A stretch of 64,000 nt of DNA from Turnera subulata. Lineage: Eukaryota > Streptophyta > Magnoliopsida > Malpighiales > Passifloraceae. The stretch spans positions 3,046-67,045 of the forward strand of contig JAKUCV010007207.1 in assembly GCA_028386065.3 (NCBI GenBank). Reading direction: 5' to 3'. The notes beneath the pieces are model-generated. The model was not told the origin of the DNA. It ran no database searches and was given only the letters and a program-made list of their open reading frames with translations. This document shows positions 10,788 to 23,537 of the stretch, piece after piece. A program made the position numbers and the translations under genes. The number at the start of each line of letters is the position of its first letter. Within the stretch, counting starts at the first letter, position 1.

Positions 10788-13700
10788 GATTTATTTTATA
10801 CAGACAACCAGAAGCTGTACTGTCCGTACTATACTGATGCACCGTATAGTGTAGTACGTACTTGCTTTGTTGTTGCTGCTGCATGCTTGGTTGAATGGAT
10901 TGAAGGGCCGCCATTGGGCCAGCTTGAGAAATTGCTAAAGGGAAAGTTTTGATTATGGGCCATGCTTTGCTGTAATCTTGTGCCATACTTTCCTGGTGCA
11001 CTCAATTTCGATTGAACGTCCCCTATTCCTGGGAATTATATCAATATATTGCTGTCTACTTTTGAGGTTGCAAACCCACGAGGTATTAATTTCTTTTTAC
11101 TCCGGATATTCTTTTTTTTATTATTATTCTTTTATATTGGAAGTTTAAATCTCCGCCAGCCAGGTTTATTCATGTGTCTTAAAAATACAAAATCCAAAAT
11201 TAAGAGAAATAGTACAAGGACAGTGACAAAGACAAGCAGAAAGAAAGGCCCTCTACCAGCCGTCTGGGTTAGGAGGCTTTTCATGAAAATGGACATTAAG
11301 CTTCACGAAGAAATGAGGTCGCAAGAAACCTATGAGCCCAATGGCTTATAAGATGCGAAAACAACGAGCAATAGGCTAAATCGAATATGGCCCATAAATG
11401 AGCTGTATGGGACTGGGACAGCTAGCTATATACCCTACTACTAACTATTCATCTTCCATTCCAGTCATCTCCAAGGCAGTAGAGTGACAGGAGGAGGACT
11501 AGTATTGTAAGAGAAATAAGTAACCATATATGTGCATCACTTTTCTTTTGGAATTTATACATTGAATTATCCTTCATCAGTACTGTTTCCCATTTGAATT
11601 TTTCAGAACAATAAAACAGTTCATTCCTTGAGCTGAGCAAATGCATGTATACATACAAATTTTAATACTATTGAGAAATATGAAATGGAATTTCTTCAAG
11701 CGTACAGGCATTATCCTGACGCTCTAGCTAGTACTTGAATAGTAAATAACCCACATAAGACATCTGTTTCAACGGTCTTCTCTTTTTTGATACCGAGTGA
11801 TCGATCCAAGAAAGAAGAGCACATGGCTGTTTAAAAGCTTTAACCTTATTCACCTCTGGTGTCATGTGGGTATCTGAAGCTTGGCACGTACATGTAGGTC
11901 TTAATTTGACCTGAGCAGCAGTTTTGTTAGGCTTTTCTCTCCTCTTTTTTCCTTATGGATCACTGAAAAAGCCTCACTCTATCCACTAGTTTATCCCTAT
12001 TCTGTCAATATATATATATATATATCCATATTGCATTGCATGGACATTTCGACAACTTAACCGGTGATGTTGATCATTATTTTCAATACATCTTTACTGG
12101 AGATTATTAAAGAATATATAACTTCAGCAGTATAATAAAGCTGTCGATCTTCCTCTCTCTTTGACCATCACGTGTTGTAGATTGACCTGATTTTTGGTTT
12201 TATTAATGGGATAAATTAATGAGAACTCGAGGCTTTTTGATTCTGTACTTAAGGCTGATGTACGGATTGCAGCCGCATGAGTTGATGAAGAAAACTGTAT
12301 TGACTTTGTGGGGTCATAATAATCAAACGGAGCAAAATGTGCACGTCATGTGTTCTAATATATGCTTTCCATATCCGATATGCCTAACACTAAAGTAATT
12401 CAAACAATTTATGTTGTAAATATACATAAAGTTAAGTATATCGGCAAAGTCTTTGCCTCCAATGCCAACTGATCGAATATGTGCTTCCTGAAGCTAAATT
12501 AAGTTTCAGATCCTCGAGGAGAGGTAAAAACAATAATTAACACTTCTTTCATTCAAATTTGATAGATCAACTAATAACTAAATCAACTCGCATATGGTGT
12601 TTAACTATGAATGCGAGCGATCATCATAATGTAAATATAGGAGCTGGTTTGAATAATCAATACAAGTACATGGGCATAATTATCAAACACCTCACAAATA
12701 TAGCAGTGGTCAATTTGCGTCGGTTTGTTGATTTAGAAACAAAGGCAGAAATATACTCTCAGTCTCACATGATATCTAGTTTAATGTGATCATGTGGTTG
12801 TGATTGCGAGATGTTACCTGCAACAAAGAGTCATCACATGGTAGGTACACGAACCCTAGATATTCACCAATATCTCCTAGTCCAATGTGTGCGCTCTTAT
12901 ATCTTAGTATCGCTTTATACTACTCCTGGTTAAAACAAATCCACCAGTGGCATATGCACAGGAAACGGGAAAATGGGGGAAGATATTCACTTGGGAAACA
13001 GGACCAGAGATCAAAATCGACTATTGTATCATAAATTGGGAGGTTAAAAGAGAATTTTAAGATCGAAGTGCGTGTGCACGTGCAAACATGTGTGTGAATA
13101 TTTGGAAGCTCGCATATGCATATATATGCACACGTGCCCACATGCAATTGTGATTTTGTCAATAGATAAACTCAAGGTTGTGTAAATGTTGAGCCTAAAG
13201 CATCGAAAAGGATATGGCTCAAATGTGATGGCATGTGAATTCATAATAACCTAGTCAACTGCATTAGTAAGTGCCACTGCTCGCCCCAAGAAAATGTCTA
13301 TACAGTCTTCCAGCACTACTGATGCAGTGGTCACGCCAATTGCTTATGTTTGTTGTCTGTGCTCTGGAAGCCCTGGAACTTGGAAGAGTAAAATTTGATC
13401 AGCGGAAGGAACATTCAGGCCTTTATAGGCTGTTTCAGTTCTTGCATTATCACCTCAAGTGGTTCCGTTGCCCAAGAAGGTAATGGAATTTTAATAGACT
13501 TCAGTTTCTCGACTTTCATTTGATGACCAAACGTGAGACCCACATATATATATCCTAAGATGAAAGAAGGGACACATATATAATATTGTTGTAGTACTCA
13601 TTTTGTGCAAGAATATTCAATTCCCTGCTATATTTGCATGCAACCAAATTAATTAATCAGTTCTACCCAAACCATGATCAGCTGGAATTGGACCACGTAC

Positions 13701-14309
13701 GTATGCACATACATACATATATATGTGTGTATATATACTTAAGTGAGCACACGGGCAATAATAGGATCGGTAAAACATATATCACAAATCTAGCTATATG
13801 GAAAAGGAAAAATAAAAGGATGGAGAGAGAGAGGGGATGCATTACTGCAGAAAGGATAGGTGTCCATATAATGTGAAAGGGAAAATGGACGTGTACCTGG
13901 TTTTGTTAAGAGGGTACACAGTGCCTCGCTGTCTAGCATGTGAAGAGGTTGTGGCTTTCCTATCTCTCTCTTCTTTCTCTATCTTACTCTCTTCCATGCA
14001 TCCACTATAGCCCGCCCAACTGGCAATTTTGATAAAATTCATTAGCGAGCCTGAATGAGGATAGTGAGGACAAAAATACTCTAGGATTTGAGCCTGATTC
14101 TCTTTTGTATTTTCCCCACCCTCCCCACACCTTTTAAGTTCTATCCCTGGGCCTAGCTAGGCTTGAACACTAAATATAGAGACACACCACCTCACTATAT
14201 TACTACCTCCCTGTGCCCTCTCCCCTTACCGATAAAGAGGCTCATACAAGAAAGCTCCCCATTCTGTGGTTTCCCTGAGAATAGAAGTAGAGTACAGATA
14301 AGAGCGAAA
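10788..14309. other. Intergenic spacer upstream of the SOFL gene
   Basis: AT-rich DNA with a TA repeat at 12009-12024, another at 13719-13737, and a purine-rich stretch near 13810-13840. Open frames are short and unrecognised. A somewhat GC-richer piece at 13265-13490 could be an exon relic (70-residue frame) but shows no family motif. The last ~150 bases, with 'actaaatataga' near 14170, plausibly hold the SOFL promoter and leader. Confidence 0.4.
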
Positions 14310-15272
14310 ATGAATGTTCTTGGCTCAGAATGCAGTGATGATTGTGAGTCTGGTTGGACTCTATACTTGGAACAGTCTTATCTTTCTCCAAATGCTACCC
14401 GTAGAGATAGAGGTAGAAAGTTTGTTGACACAAAGAGTGGTTTCCGTGATTATAAGGGAAAAAATGTGAAGCAAGAGAATGAAGAGGAAGAAGAAGAGGA
14501 GGAGGAGGAGGAGGAGGATTTGTCAATGGTTTCTGATGCATCTTCTGGTCCTCCACATTTTAATGAAGATGAAGCTTATTTCAACTATGATAATGGGTAT
14601 TTTTATCCGGCACTAAAAGGTGCTGCATTGCTGAATAATGGTGGCAAAAGGCCAAAAATGAAAGAACGAAGGCACCGTGAAGATCAAGAATTGAATTCTT
14701 TTCTTGATGATACAGCTAGCTCTCCTGCATTCAACTTCTCTAAGGTCTGTATAAATGAGTATAAACATTTTTCTCTATATATTTTTTCATACATGATACA
14801 TGCATTCTTTGGAACAGAAATTAACTTTACTTTGATGGTTTTTGGATATTGTATGCCAGAATAATTTTGCTATCGCCAATGACCATCGAGCTTCAACGGA
14901 GAGTGTCATGGATTATTCACATGGCTTCTCAGCTACTCATTTTGAGGTATATTTGCATAGTTCCAATTCTGCAATGTTATATCAAAAAAAAAAAAATCTG
15001 CAATGGATACTCATTTACCTATATTTATATATGATTATTGACAATAAGCATGTTCATAATCTTTTGCAGGGGAGATCTGCCTACCAAGAACATTTTGGTT
15101 ATATGCAGCCTTCTCTTTCTGGAAACCAATACCAAAACAACCAGTTAAGATATTTCATAGCTTTAAGTTCTAATTACTTTAATGTTATATCATATATTTT
15201 TTTTAATGTCCTTCTAATAATTACTTGAACTGAGTGAGAGTTTCAATTTTTTTTTTTTTCAGATGGTTTTAA
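14310..15272 (+). CDS. SOB FIVE-LIKE (SOFL) protein, four exons
   Basis: Plant-specific small nuclear/cytoplasmic regulator; SOFL proteins of Arabidopsis raise cytokinin levels and responses. Both family signatures are present: motif A ECSDDCESGWTLYLEQS at residues 7-23 and motif B DLSMVSDASSGPPH at 70-83, preceded by a run of twelve Glu (58-69). A basic patch GGKRPKMKERRHRE follows. Exons inferred from GT-AG sites: 14310-14744, 14860-14946, 15070-15143 and 15263-15272, giving 201 residues ending QNNQWF. I chose the ATG at 14310 because family members start a few residues before motif A; an in-frame ATG at 14163 would add 49 residues with no family character. Oddity: the last exon contributes only ten coding bases, and the frame after its TAA reads GKK then stops, so the C-terminus may have been trimmed slightly by a nonsense change. 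Confidence 0.85.
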
Positions 15273-18200
15273 GGGAAGAAATGAGGACAAGATGATTTGC
15301 ACGAGTTACTAGCTCCCACTGTTACTATTGAAGTCGCACTACAAGAGTTGGTGGCCAAAGAGGTTGCCAAAGTAAAAAGGCATGGATCTTAAACAAAGAT
15401 CTTGTTCTTTCTTTCTTTTCTTTTTCGCCAGTTTCTTTTTCCTGTCAATGCAATGGGAAACAACCTGAGAGCAAAAGTTGGAAATAAGTTTCTTGTTCTC
15501 AGAATTTATTTTGCTTGTTAATGAATAGTGGGTACAACTGGGCAGTGCCCTTTTCTGTAGCCTCCCTTCTAGCTAGCTGCGCTCAGTCCTTGTTTTTAAT
15601 GGAGCCCCATGCTCTTTCTTACATCTTCACCGCAATTGCCGTCTAATTTGAAATTAATACTTCAACTTTGCATAAATGTACAATTAAATATGGTGGCCTC
15701 AACCTAGGATCAAAATTAATAGGACCTAGCGGCAGGATAACCGCTGTAGTCGAACATTTTGGTCTCCTCTTGCTTTAGAATTTTATGGTAAACTTACAAT
15801 TCAAGTTAGAAACTGGGCCAAGAAAACGAATGCTTTTAGTAAAAGAAAGGGAAACGTTGTGGTCCATTATTATAAGTTTCTAACACCATTATTTTCCAAC
15901 ATTTTTTAAGACCATGCTCAGCTCTGCCCAAATTCATTCCTGTACCATGCTTGTCAATTGTCACAACTCACGAGTTCTTGTTCCATTGTCAATCCATTGC
16001 GCTCTTTTATCTCCATACCCTGCTCCCGATATGATATTTGTTGCCCTCAATCCATGGAAAATCATGCATTGTGATGGATACTCTTTTTCTTCCACAAAAG
16101 TCTAAAAAATATACCAACTACTCCAAACAAAAAGTAAGAGATGGAGGCCTAATTAATTGCAACCCACGTCGAAAAAGGGGAAAGATCAATTAACTCTATA
16201 TACACTGGGAAAAAGATGGCCATCATTTGAAGGAAACATGCACATCCGAATAGTCTTGTCATTGACACATAATGGCAATTGTTTAATCCATAAAAAAAAA
16301 AACCAACCTTTTTCAACAGAAAGGGACAAAAATGTACCACACACCCGACTTTTCTGGCTGTCCTGTTAGGATATGATCCAAATCAAGCTCAAATAATCAG
16401 ATTGTTTAACTGGGATTTCTTCAAAATCCAGCATCAAATAAAAACCAAATCTTGGAAAAGACTTGGCACCAAAAAAGGACAAAGAGCTTCCATGTCTGTA
16501 AGTGTTAGGACAGGGCTAGCTAGCTAGCTAGGTTCCATCCATCAAGATGGTGCTAATACCGTTCTCAAACTAACTCAAAGTTTTGGCCTAATATGGACAT
16601 GAAAAATGAGACAGGATGATTGGAAGTGTAACCGGTGATGGGTAGTCAGATAAGTTCAGAGGCGACGGAGGAAATGACAAAGCTCAATGTTGGAATATTT
16701 CATATGCAATTCCATGACCTTTTTCTAAGCCCAGGAGATCTTGCCTCAGATCTTCCTGACCTAATGGAACATGCCCCATTTAGTTTATTGGCCTGCTCTT
16801 TACCTCATTTGGAAGGATCTTAAATAGCTTTTAAAATATGCGTATGAAAGTTCACATATTTTATGCAATTCTTTGGCCCTCCCTACCCCCTCTGCTTGGC
16901 AGCTGTCATTGGAGTTGATGTCATGCACAATTATATGTCCTCCCTTTCCATTTCTTTATTCCATTCGAATATCCCAGTCATTCCCTAATGACACTGCATA
17001 ATTTGGTGTCTATCACAAACTTTGAGCAAATACTTTTTTTTTTTTGGCTATTACTTTGAGCAAATACTGATAAAAAGATACACTAGGGATCGAATTTAGT
17101 ACGTTCAAAAACTTTATGAGCTAGGCTCACATGATCCTTCCTTTACAATATTCTATGGGATAGCACTTGGTATTTCTTCTTGTATACGTGTGCAAGTCAA
17201 ACGACTACAGAGGCTATATAAAGAGATCCTAATTAAACACCCAATTATTAAACAAAAGGACAAGCACACACATAAACAAATCTATGTTACATGTACAAAT
17301 TATTTTGTTTGAGATGGTGAAATTAATTTAGTATGTTGTGCCTCGTGCCCGTACATCAAAATTGGATAAGGATCTAAGTGAGTATGGGGGAAACATCCAT
17401 TGCCCTTCCAACCACCACCAAAACAAAACCTTCAATTCTCTTATGACATACAGCGGGGGAGGGAGCGGCTCTGTCGTTTTGCATGTATGCATTGGCTAAT
17501 TACTATTCCTGTCTCCAATGCCGTTTTAACTGCAGGTGTTCCCATTTCTGATGACAATAGTCTCCTTGTCTCTTATCATCTCTGCCAGGCATAGAACTGC
17601 ATGTGTTTTCAACCAGCATGGGATGAATGAACCCATCAACAGTAATATTGAAAAAACAAAAACAGGAATATATAAACAAAGAAACAATAGAGCAATGATT
17701 ATTTTAGGATTTTGAGGACTTGGTGATTTCTTCTCTGAAAGGACATAGAATCATGAATCTATTTAACGTTTTCCGCAGTTAAATTATGATAGAGGTACTT
17801 AATTAGTGACATATATACAAATTGACGTGGAAGCAAATATACAATAATAACATCAAGAATAGTGAATTCTACCTGCACAATGGAAGTAGAAATAGGCTAC
17901 CCAGGGTAGCCCGGAAACTCCACTATCAAAGTCAGCAATAAATTTGAGAATATGTGTATTGCAAATGTAGCAAGAAGATTGTAAGTCAGTGTGGATACTT
18001 TTACTTTTGCCTACCGAAGTGTCTCCACTACCAAAGTCAGTAATCTCATGGTTTGACTCGATTAGATTTTGGAATTTGCGGGAAACTTAACTAAGTATTT
18101 CAGTTCAAACTACTAGGGTGGCTGTTGTTTTTAGATCTTTAATTACCCTGAACTGTAAAGAACAAGTTGTCTTGCAAGTGGACAGACAGAGATGGGTTAG

Positions 18201-19041
18201 ATGAATTAATTCTACAATGAAATTCAAACGACCATCTATGTCACCAAACCTATCTTAAAAAAAAAAAATGTCAACAAACCACGCAACGGCTTTGTTGTTC
18301 TATTTAAGGTGGTACATAGTGATTAATTTCATGTGGCGCAGTAATATAGTAGACATTTGAAAACAACTGAACAGCACTTTGTTTGGTTAAACCCAACAGC
18401 CTAGCTAGCTATAATCTAGCTACTAGTCTTTTCGATCTATTCTCAAATTGCAAATTAAGTAGCTTTGGATTTGAGTCCCCAACCCTGGTAACATAGGTGC
18501 CTAACAGAAATACTCAGTAAAGAAATTCATTTTCATATCCACTAGTGGGAAAGGTTCATGTCTCGATATGAAGGTTTAATATGCAATCGCCGCAACAATG
18601 TCAAATCAGCATGAATCACCACCCCACATTAGCTATCTATCTCTACAATTCGGGTTTGATTTTACTTGACCTTTATATATTTGTGATGTGGGTAATATGA
18701 CCTTTCACATAGTGATAGTGATGAAAGTTGAGTTTGCTAATGATCCCTAATCTATGATATAAGGGGCAAATTGAGGTGAATTGTTGTACCATGATAGATT
18801 CCTATATGGAGAGTCTAATGCCAAAGATATAACTTTGAGTCTAAGTCCTAGACTTCTCTCATGCTTTTTTTTTCTCTTCAACAAAAAAAAAGTCAAACCA
18901 GCATCAGCATGAGTTGGACCAGAGTTTTTGTAAGACTGATATCATATGTAAAAGAGTAATATTTATTTCCTAATTGGCGAGAAAATATTATCTACCATTG
19001 TCGTCCGTGGATGAGTTGCATATATGTCTTCTTTTGGGACA
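15273..19041. other. Intergenic spacer between SOFL and the hAT element
   Basis: The SOFL 3' UTR should occupy the first ~250 bases. The rest is AT-rich with short unrecognised frames. Two similar 22-base segments (17929-17950 and 18023-18044, both ctccacta-caaagtcag-aat) sit 94 bases apart and look like the remains of a repeat, perhaps an old LTR. A 'ctatataaagag' at 17214-17225 is TATA-like but no gene follows it. Confidence 0.4.
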
Positions 19042-19976
19042 CTCGTCCGTAGGGCTGTGCAAAAAACCCGTGCCGATTCAACCGTGCCGATACCGACCGA
19101 AAACAGACGGTATCGGCACGACAATGGCAGGATTTTAGCGCCACCCCCTCCGAAATTACCGAGTCGATAAGACCGCCAACCCTTCTCGGCAGAAGCCTTC
19201 GGATACCGTCGGCAAACGGTACTGCCGATACCGTCCAAACACGCAGGCCTCAACACACACAAGCCCAACCCAACAAAAACAAACCTAGCCCAAAAACCTA
19301 AACTTAATGATACCCAAACCCAAATGAAGAAAAACCAAACCCATTAATAAACCCAACCCAACCCTAGCCGGCTAATATAAAAATTAAAAACACTAACCCT
19401 AAAAAATCCCTAATTCCCTTCTCTTCTCTTCTCTTCTATTCTTTCGCCTCTCGCCCGATTTTCTCTTTTTCTCTCCACAAACAGACGAGCCCAGCCACCG
19501 ATTCGTCGCGCTTCACGGCGGCGACGGTGAAGCAACCCCCCACAAACTCTAATCAGCCATCGATTTCCTCTTCCCTTTCTTTGAATCGGCCTAAAATTGA
19601 TTAAAATCCCAAACCCAAAGTCAGACGCACACAAACCCTTTACGTCGTGCGTGACGGCAGCGACGGTGAAGCTACCTGCCAAATTCCTCCTCTCCTCCAT
19701 CGTATCGACGTTACAAGCAATCTCCAAAGTCCCAAACCCAAAACCCCCAATTCTCGAAGTGGAACCCTAATTCCCCAAATTAATTTCAGAACCCTAATTG
19801 GCCAAATTCGCCCCTTTTTCTTGCAATTGATCACTCAGGTAAGTGTATTATTCAAATTTTACTGTAATTACTTCATTTTTGTGTGCTCAATTATTAGTGC
19901 TAACTGTTTGTGTCGAGTTTGTTTGATGGTGGCTCAATTTTTAGTGCTAACTGTGTGTAATTGCTTGTTTTTGTTG

Positions 19977-22635
19977 ATGGCGACTGTTCCTGGTAGTGAA
20001 TCTGTTGTGGAAAGCTCAGCTGCATCTCCGACGGCAATTGATCGTAATGCAGTGGGCATGGATGTTGATCTACCTAGGTTGCCAATGCCACCGCCTGCGT
20101 CAGGGTGAGTTACGTTTCTTTGATTTCAATGTGTGAAGGTTTAGTTTAGTGATCTTATGCTTGCTTGTTTCTGTTGTCTAGTGCAGGAGAGCAAACAACC
20201 ACTGGTCACAACACTCCGATTCAGCAAAGTTGAGCCCAAGCTGCTACTGGTGAAGTTATGAAGATGATGGTGATATCCAGGAAGGAAAGGTCCAAGGCTT
20301 GGGATCATTTCATCAAAATTGACAGTCTCAGTGGCCTGCGAATAGGGAAGTGCAAGAGATGTGGCCAAGAATTCAGAGCCGATTCCAAGAAGAATGGAAC
20401 CTCGGGTATGTTAGCACATCTTAAAAAATGTCTTCAGAATCGTAGGTTAAAAGATTATTCACAGACTGAACTGGTTCATAGGGAGGATGAGGAAGGGAAG
20501 AGTTGTCTGTCTGCTTATAGGTTTGATCAGGATGCTTGTAGAAAAGCTTTGGCATGCATGACAATAGCTGATGAACTACCTTTTAGGTTTGTAGAGGGTT
20601 ATGGCTTTAGGATGTTTATGTCTGTTGCGTGTCCTAAGTTTAAGGTTCCTTCTAGATGGACAGTTTCCAGGGACTGTTTACAATTCTATTTAGATGAAAA
20701 AAAACGTCTAAAGGAATTTCTGAAGTCCAATTGTCAAAGAGTGTGTCTCACAACCGACACAAGAACTACCTTTTAGGTTTGTAGAGGGTTATGGCTTTAG
20801 GATGTTTATGTCTGTTGCGTGTCCTAAGTTTAAGGTTCCTTCTAGATGGACAGTTTCCAGGGACTGTTTACAATTCTATTTAGATGAAAAAAAACGTCTA
20901 AAGGAATTTCTGAAGTCCAATTGTCAAAGAGTGTGTCTCACAACCGACACATGGACATCAGACCAAAGAATCAATTATATGAGTTTAACTGTGCATTTCA
21001 TTGACAATGATTGGAAATTTAGGAAGTATGTCATGAATTTGTGTCCAATAGCTAGTCATAAAGGGGATAAGATAGCTGCAAGTGTAGAGAAATGTTTAGC
21101 TGAATGGGGAATAACTGGTGTTTTTACCATCACTGTTGATAATGCCTCTTCTAATGACGTGGCTATTGGAAATTTGCAAAAGAAAGTAGGGAAGTGGAAG
21201 CGTAGTGTCATGGGATGTAAGTTTATTCACATGAGATGTCTGGCACACATTGTGAATTTAATTGTGGGTGATGGTCTAAAATATACTGGGAAATCTGTGT
21301 ACAAAATTTGTAGAGCTGTTAGGTATGTTAGGCAATCTCCTGCTAGGTGGCAAAAATTTAAGGATGCTGTAGAGGCTGATGGAAATCAGAGTAAGGCCTC
21401 TCTGTCTCTTGATGTTCCAACTCGCTGGAATTCAACATTTCTCATGTTGGATACAGCTTGTAGGTTTGATGGAGCATTTGATATTCTGGCTCTTGATGAT
21501 GAGAATTATAGGAAAGAGATGGAGTCAAGTGATAGGGGAATTGATGATGAGTGGATAGGTTTACCGACTCAGGAAGATTTGGCTAATGCTAGGAGATTAT
21601 GCAACTGTCTAGGTCATTTCTTTGATCTCACAACATTTGTTTCTGGTACTTCATATGTCACTTGCAATGCATACTTTGAGGAAACTATTTCTCTCCTCGG
21701 AATGTTGCTTGATTGGATTGAGGATGATGACCCGGAGATGAGCATAATGGCTCAGAATATGAAGACCAAGTTTGACAAGTATTGGGGTGACATATGCAAC
21801 ATGGTGCCATTCATTGTCTCAGTACTGGATCCTAGGTATAAATTTGGGTTTGCACAGTTTTCCTTGAAGAGGGTGTATGGTGAAGTGACAGGGACCAAAA
21901 TGTGGGACAAAGTTGTTACTGCTGTCTATGGCATGTTCAATGCCTATCAGACCATATCTAATCCATCCAAGACTCAACAATCCTCCAGTGACATAACCGC
22001 AGGCTCGGCAGGATCATCATCAGCCACCACATCAAGAAATCATGGTGCAAGTGTAGAAGGTGATGCTTCTGAGGGAAGCCAAGCAGGGAGAGGCAGAATA
22101 AGATCCATCAAGGAAGACTTGAAGAATGAATACAAGAGGATGAAGCATGGTGACGATTCTGAAGCAAAATCAGAGCTGGACAGATATCTTGCAAAGCATG
22201 CTGAGCCAGATGCCAAGAAATTTGACATTCCGCAATGGTGGAGGATTAATTCTCCAAGATTTCCTATTCTGTCAATGATAGCTCGTGATGTTCTTGCTGT
22301 GCCAGTGTCAACTGTTGCCTCTGAATCTGTCTTCAGCACTAGTGGTAGGGTTTTGGATCCATATAGGAGCTCATTGTCTTCAAAAATTGTCCAGGCCCTG
22401 ATCTGTGCACAAGATTGGATCAGGGCAGGGATTGCAGACTACAAGGTTGAATTGGATGTTGAAAAATCTGCAGCAAATGTAGAGAAACTTGAGGAAGGTA
22501 TAAAACCTCTAACTTCTTCATTGTTTGTTTATGTTTATTACATTATGTAACTTAAATTAATTTATTTCTTGTTTTTGTCTATTGCAAGAAATGCGTGACT
22601 TGCTGCTTCAAGATTCTGAAGCTATTGAAATGTAA
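19977..22635 (+). pseudogene. hAT transposase (BED finger + hAT C-terminal domain), disabled
   Basis: Cut-and-paste transposase. Inferred exon 1 is 19977-20104 (MATVPGSESVV...), joined to an exon starting near 20182. A BED-type zinc finger follows (CKRCGQEF ... HLKKC, from about 20350). The RNase H-like catalytic core and the C-terminal dimerisation region follow (WWRINSPRFPILSMIARDVL; VPVSTVASESVFSTSGRVL). A last small exon, 22589-22635, adds EMRDLLLQDSEAIEM. Two lesions: an in-frame TGA at 20231-20233, where CGA would be the simple ancestor, and a tandem duplication (20573-20761 repeated at 20763-20951) that shifts the frame because its step is 190 bases. Downstream of the second copy the frame is open for about 580 codons, so decay is recent. 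It could still transpose only if a related active copy supplies enzyme. Confidence 0.9.
20573..20951 (+). repeat. 189-bp perfect tandem duplication inside the transposase
   Basis: 20573-20761 and 20763-20951 appear identical when read side by side, separated by a single extra base. The step of 190 bases breaks the reading frame. The lack of differences implies a young event or an assembly/sequence artefact. Confidence 0.9.
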
Positions 22636-23537
22636 GATGCAATCAGACTTGCTTCAAGATTCTGACACTTCAGGTTGTGAAGTGTTAGAAGGTCTAGCCC
22701 CAAACTCCCAGAATTACTTGTCTTCACTCTTTGCTCTCTGTAATGGAATTGTAATTGATAGTTGTAATCGAATTTGATTTGTCATTTCTGCATTTCACTT
22801 AACGGATGATTGTAATCTTAGTTGTGTTAGATGTGGATGCTCATGGATGATGGCTGATGTTGCATGTATGCATAGTTTTCTGAAAAATTTCTCTAAGTAA
22901 TGAAGATTTCATCACCTCTGTTTTTTATATTCGGCAGTACCGTATACCGACCGAACCGAGGTCGGTATCAATTGGCATTATGCCGATCGGCATGACTCCC
23001 TTAACGGGGCGGCATCGATCGGAAAATAGGGCTATCGAAAAAGTCATACCGATCCCTTATCGGCACGGTATGTGCCGAACCGACCGATTGCACTCCCCTA
23101 CTCGTCCGTGGGTGTAAATGGAAATTTTCGACAACTTACAAAAGTATGAATGCATGTTGTTGGCCCATTTAATTCCATTCAAGGGATGACCAGATAAATC
23201 CTCTGCATGGGCTTGAAATTGAAGCTCAGGCCCAGATGGAACAATAGACAAACGACATTGGAGCAAGAAATGCAGGCATGGCAAATTCCTGTTTTCCGCA
23301 TTTCTTTCACAATCCATTCTTTCAAAAATTATGTAAGTCCACGAAGATAGAAAATGTTAAACTATAGACCTTGGCTCTTTACGAAAATAGAAAATATTAT
23401 GTCACGTGGTAATTTTGTACACATGGTATTTTCTCAATTGATATGATATACTATGATAATACTTTCTTTACTATTCAGTAAATATTTTATGAAAAATTTT
23501 AATATTCCATCCCTAAATTAAATACAAACGGATGATA

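Larger units (their letters stand above)
19050..23100 (+). mobile_element. hAT-family DNA transposon, 4.05 kb
   Basis: The ends are short imperfect inverted repeats (TAGGGCTGTGCAA at left; TAGGGGAGTGCAA as the complement of the right end). They are flanked by a perfect 8-bp direct repeat ctcgtccg at 19042-19049 and 23101-23108, the target duplication size typical of hAT. Both subterminal regions carry many copies of a CCGATACCG/GTGCCGA motif in both orientations, which in hAT elements are transposase-binding sites. The interior holds a transposase with a BED zinc finger and an hAT dimerisation domain. The element is complete in outline but its gene is broken. Confidence 0.95.

Noticed and set aside
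10890..10915. Similarity to a miR159-like sequence (tggattgaagggc)
   Set aside because: Only about 13 bases match and no fold-back partner is visible nearby.
13265..13490. Possible exon or small gene (70-residue frame)
   Set aside because: No domain, no clear start context and no flanking exons could be supported.
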